Shown in pieces: positions 61,493-64,000 of a stretch of DNA of 64,000 nucleotides. Numbering within the stretch: the stretch's first letter is position 1; the number at the start of each line of letters is the position of its first letter. The stretch is taken from contig JAUHZU010000009.1 in NCBI GenBank assembly GCA_030425705.1, positions 62,001 through 126,000 on the forward strand, in the 5' to 3' direction. The DNA comes from Phycisphaerae bacterium (GTDB lineage: Bacteria > Planctomycetota > Phycisphaerae > Phycisphaerales > Phycisphaeraceae). The position numbers and the translations under genes were made by a program. The notes beneath the pieces were generated by a model, which had not been told where the DNA came from, did no database searches, and was given only the letters and a program-made list of their open reading frames with translations.

Positions 61493-62647
61493 ATGCCTGA
61501 GATCGCACTGCTGGTCGAGACGTCGACGTCCTGGGGGGTGGACCTGGTCAAAGGGATCGGCGGATATGCGCAGCACAAGGAAGACTGGCTGCTGGATATC
61601 GTCCCGCGTGGGAAGTACGAGCCGTGCCGGCTGGCCGAGGGGCAGCCCTGTGACGGAATCATCACCCGGATCACGGACACAGAAAGCCGCGACTACTTCC
61701 GGTCCCTGAGGGTCCCCGTCGTCAACGTGGCGAGCTACCTGTTCACACTCGACAATATCCGTACCTGCACGACCGACGACCTGACGACCGGCGAGATGGC
61801 GGCGGACTATTTCCTCAGCCGGGGGTTCCGGCACTTCGCCTACGTGCCGTCCTCGCGGCCGCGGTCTGGGTACCTCGACCTGATGAAGCAGGGCTACTCG
61901 GACCGGCTGACCCGCGCGGGTTACCGCGTGGCCGACCCGTTCGATGGGCCGGCACTGGATGCCTCCGCGCCGTGGTCCGCTCAGCGCGAAGGGATGACGG
62001 ATTGGCTGGCTCAACGCTCGCAACCGCTTGCGGTCTTTGTATGGGACGACACGCGCGGGCGGCAGATCACCGAGGCTTGTCGATTGGCGGGGCTACGTGT
62101 GCCCGAGGATGTCGCGGTCCTATCGACCGGCGCGGACGAGGTGACCAACACGCTTTCGGACCCGCCGCTCTCGTCGATCGCACTGGATGGTCGGCGGTGC
62201 GGGCGGCGCGCCGCGGAGATGCTCGACGACATGCTCGATGGCCGGTTCCCCGACGCACCGGTCCTGATCCGCCCGAGCACGGTCATCACGCAGAAGTCGA
62301 CCGATTTCTACGCGCTGCAGGACGATATGGTCGTCTCCGTGGTCCGTCACATCCACCAGCACGCCTGCGAGGGGCTGGACGTGGACCGCCTGGTGAGCCG
62401 GGCCAAGTGCAGCCGACGAACCCTGGAGATCCGGTTCCGTGAGGCGCTGGGCATCACCCCGGCTCAGGAGATCCGCAGGACCCAGCTCGAGCAGGCCCGC
62501 TTGCTGCTGGAAGAGACCGGCCAGGGCGTCGCGCAGGTCGCTAAAGCCGTCGGTTACCGTTCGCCCGAGGTGTTCAGCAAGAACTTCGCGCAGCGCTTCG
62601 GCTGCCCGCCCCGCATCTACCGCCAGCGGCTGGCGGAGACGCGGTAG
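61493..62647 (+). CDS. XylR-like regulator (LacI-type sensor plus AraC HTH)
   Basis: A 384-residue transcription factor, start 61493 (MPEIALLVETSTSWGVDLVK). The N-terminal 270 residues are a periplasmic-binding-like sensor (YFLSRGFRHFAYVPSSRPRS, DVAVLSTGADEVTNTLSDPP), and the C-terminal 100 residues contain two AraC helix-turn-helix units (LDVDRLVSRAKCSRRTLEIR, GVAQVAKAVGYRSPEVFSKN) with FAQRFGCPPRIYRQRL. This is the XylR/RhaS-type arrangement. The ligand is probably a sugar. Upstream operator-like repeat and divergent LamG/PEP-CTERM gene suggest that it controls that region. Confidence 0.9.
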   Translation: MPEIALLVETSTSWGVDLVKGIGGYAQHKEDWLLDIVPRGKYEPCRLAEGQPCDGIITRITDTESRDYFRSLRVPVVNVASYLFTLDNIRTCTTDDLTTGEMAADYFLSRGFRHFAYVPSSRPRSGYLDLMKQGYSDRLTRAGYRVADPFDGPALDASAPWSAQREGMTDWLAQRSQPLAVFVWDDTRGRQITEACRLAGLRVPEDVAVLSTGADEVTNTLSDPPLSSIALDGRRCGRRAAEMLDDMLDGRFPDAPVLIRPSTVITQKSTDFYALQDDMVVSVVRHIHQHACEGLDVDRLVSRAKCSRRTLEIRFREALGITPAQEIRRTQLEQARLLLEETGQGVAQVAKAVGYRSPEVFSKNFAQRFGCPPRIYRQRLAETR

Positions 62648-62656
62648 CCGGCCTTG

Positions 62657-63427
62657 TTAGGAGTGCGGGTCGTACTCGACCGACCACCAGCACTCGTCGG
62701 GGTTGCAGGGGATGTCGTCGTTGTCGAGGGTCTCGACGTGGCCGTCCGCGAAGGCGTAGTTCGCGCGCTCGCTGTGGCGCTGGTTGCCGACATCGATCGC
62801 TTCGACATCGCGGCTGTAGCCGGCCGTATTGCCCGCAGCGAAGTCGCTCCAGATCCACCACTGGTAGAAGTCCCCTGCCGAGGCGGTGTAGCCGTCGCCG
62901 AACATGATGCACTTGGTGGGCGAGCGGACACGCCCGTCGCTGCGCTCGTTGCCCGTGCTGCGGCCGAAGCAGGATTCCGCGCCGTCGTTGCTGACCCAGT
63001 GGACCCCGGCCGCGCCGTAGCCGCCGTCGAGGTAGACCTCTTCATCCACGAAGCTGTCGTTGAGGATGTCGTCGGCGGACCGGCCGTTGTACCCCTCGGA
63101 GAACCGGTGCTCGGCCTCTTCGGGGCAGTCGTACATCTCTGGGGCCTTGCCCGTGTACTCCCAGATCTGCTCGCGCCAGGTGCGGTAGAACCCGTCGGCA
63201 TCCGAGACCCACATGTACGGGTAGTTCTCTTTGTGGTCGCTCTGGTGCATCAGGCTCGCCATGCCGAGTTGCCGGACGTTCGAGGCGCACTTGATGGCCC
63301 GGCTCGACCTGCGGGCCGCGCCCAACGCGGGCAGCAGGATCGCGATCAGCAGGGCGATGATGCTGATGACAACCAGCAGTTCGATGAGCGTAAAAGCGTG
63401 TGCTCGGTGGGCGGCACGGTGGTTCAC
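62657..63427 (-). CDS. Prepilin-type protein with H-x9-DG motif, second
   Basis: A 256-residue prepilin-like protein. The GTG at 63427 is chosen because AAAGGGAA lies four bases upstream and the leader is short ([11 protein letters not shown], cleavage before [12 protein letters not shown]). Ala rather than Gly precedes the Phe, a tolerated variant. The motif [15 protein letters not shown] has exactly nine residues between His and DG. Cys residues CPEE and CNPDECWW recur as in the first prepilin, which is a paralogue. Convergent with the XylR-like gene, nine bases apart. Confidence 0.85.
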   Translation of the reverse strand: MNHRAAHRAHAFTLIELLVVISIIALLIAILLPALGAARRSSRAIKCASNVRQLGMASLMHQSDHKENYPYMWVSDADGFYRTWREQIWEYTGKAPEMYDCPEEAEHRFSEGYNGRSADDILNDSFVDEEVYLDGGYGAAGVHWVSNDGAESCFGRSTGNERSDGRVRSPTKCIMFGDGYTASAGDFYQWWIWSDFAAGNTAGYSRDVEAIDVGNQRHSERANYAFADGHVETLDNDDIPCNPDECWWSVEYDPHS

Positions 63428-63589
63428 GGCGTTCCCTTTCGTAAGGTATCCAGGCACGGGTCGAGGGTGAATCCCGAGGCCCGCCAAGCGGCCGGCCTCT
63501 ACAGATACTTATCCCTGCCGTCCGTTTCCTTACAGCGAGGAACATATGAAAATGCTGTTTTTCTCGCCCCATCCCACGCGGGCCGTTGC

Positions 63590-64000
63590 CTACTCCGGGA
63601 GACGCTCTCGGAACGCCATGTAGCGGTCACGAACCGCCTGGGCATCCATCGCACCGCGGTAGATCGCCGCGTAACCGAGTGCCCCCGAGACGGGGTAGGC
63701 CTCGTTGTCGTCACGGTAGGCCCCCAGCACCAGCCAGCCCGTGGGCATGTGCGCGATCGGACCCACTTGGTCATCGCTGGTTCCGACGGCCTGACCGTTG
63801 ACATAAAGAGTCATCGCCGCGCCGTCGTAGGTCGCTACGAGGTGGACCCATTCCCCGGGCGTTAGTGGTTCGTGAGCGTGGAGGTAGGTGATCCGGTTCG
63901 TGGACTGGCTGGTGAGCCCGAAGACGGGCTTGTCCTGGTGTAGCCCGAGGAGCACGCCCCGCTCGTAGCTGCCGTTGTCCTGGAGCGCGCTGATGAGCCC
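63590..64000 (-). CDS. LamG-domain protein, N-terminus beyond window
   Basis: The last 136 residues of a LamG/concanavalin-like protein, open through the right edge. YERGVLLGLHQDKPVFGLT, THEWVHLV-type strand WVHLVATYDGAAMTLYVNGQ, GWLVLGAYRDDNEAYPVSG and YAAIYRGAMDAQAVRDRY are the sandwich strands. It resembles the LamG domain of the giant exported protein, especially GWLLGFRD / GVLLGLHQD and VVGTYDGETMRLYINGR / LVATYDGAAMTLYVNGQ. Ends in FRERLPE. Upstream domains cannot be seen. Confidence 0.8.
   Translation of the reverse strand, partial: GLISALQDNGSYERGVLLGLHQDKPVFGLTSQSTNRITYLHAHEPLTPGEWVHLVATYDGAAMTLYVNGQAVGTSDDQVGPIAHMPTGWLVLGAYRDDNEAYPVSGALGYAAIYRGAMDAQAVRDRYMAFRERLPE

Overview
The window reads as chromosomal DNA of a high-GC member of the Planctomycetota, most likely class Phycisphaerae. 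This is inferred from the gene content, not from a marker-gene search. The supporting features are PEP-CTERM proteins ending in [15 protein letters not shown] plus an Arg cluster, two secreted prepilin-type proteins with an H-x9-DG-like end, a Cys-type sulfatase, LamG/PQQ giant exported proteins, an ECF sigma factor with a long extra C-terminal domain, and many short or zero-length gene overlaps. I saw no tRNA, rRNA, CRISPR array, transposase or phage gene.

Layout. 1-20.3 kb carries respiratory complex I in pieces: nuoE (cut by the left edge), a small coupled membrane ORF and nuoD on the minus strand; nuoG alone on the minus strand at 7.9-9.5 kb; nuoJKLMN on the plus strand at 13.2-20.3 kb. 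Between them lie queG (with a palindromic insertion in frame), a secreted TraB/TIKI-like protein, an alkaline-phosphatase-superfamily enzyme, a WalJ/YycJ-like metallohydrolase, two small lipoproteins, a Tat-exported metallophosphoesterase and a GH15 glucoamylase-like enzyme. 20.3-27.3 kb (minus) has a HAD phosphatase, a large secreted repeat protein, trpA and the LptF/LptG pair. 27.6-29.9 kb (plus) is a two-gene Na+/solute symporter. 30.0-36.0 kb is the classical rpmF-plsX-fabH-fabD-fabG-acpP-fabF block, followed by tatA and an unknown gene.

37.4-42.6 kb is a compact type II secretion / type IV pilus-like operon with one ATPase, two different GspF proteins and three pseudopilin-like proteins whose +5 residues are not the usual Glu. 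42.7-46.8 kb pairs a sulfatase with a divergent regulatory module: an ECF sigma factor fused to a glutamine-amidotransferase-like domain, then an XRE-cupin regulator. 48.1-55.2 kb (minus) is a seven-gene, tightly coupled operon: a secreted Cys-rich anchored protein, a FtsX-like permease, a LolD-like ATPase, a membrane-anchored tandem substrate-binding protein, ModB- and ModC-like transporter parts, and an E1/MoeB-like enzyme. It is the strongest candidate for an undescribed system.

55.3-64 kb is an envelope/polysaccharide-type accessory region: a 1374-residue PQQ-LamG exported protein, two prepilin-like proteins, a LamG PEP-CTERM protein, a XylR-like (LacI sensor plus AraC HTH) regulator and a second LamG protein cut by the right edge.
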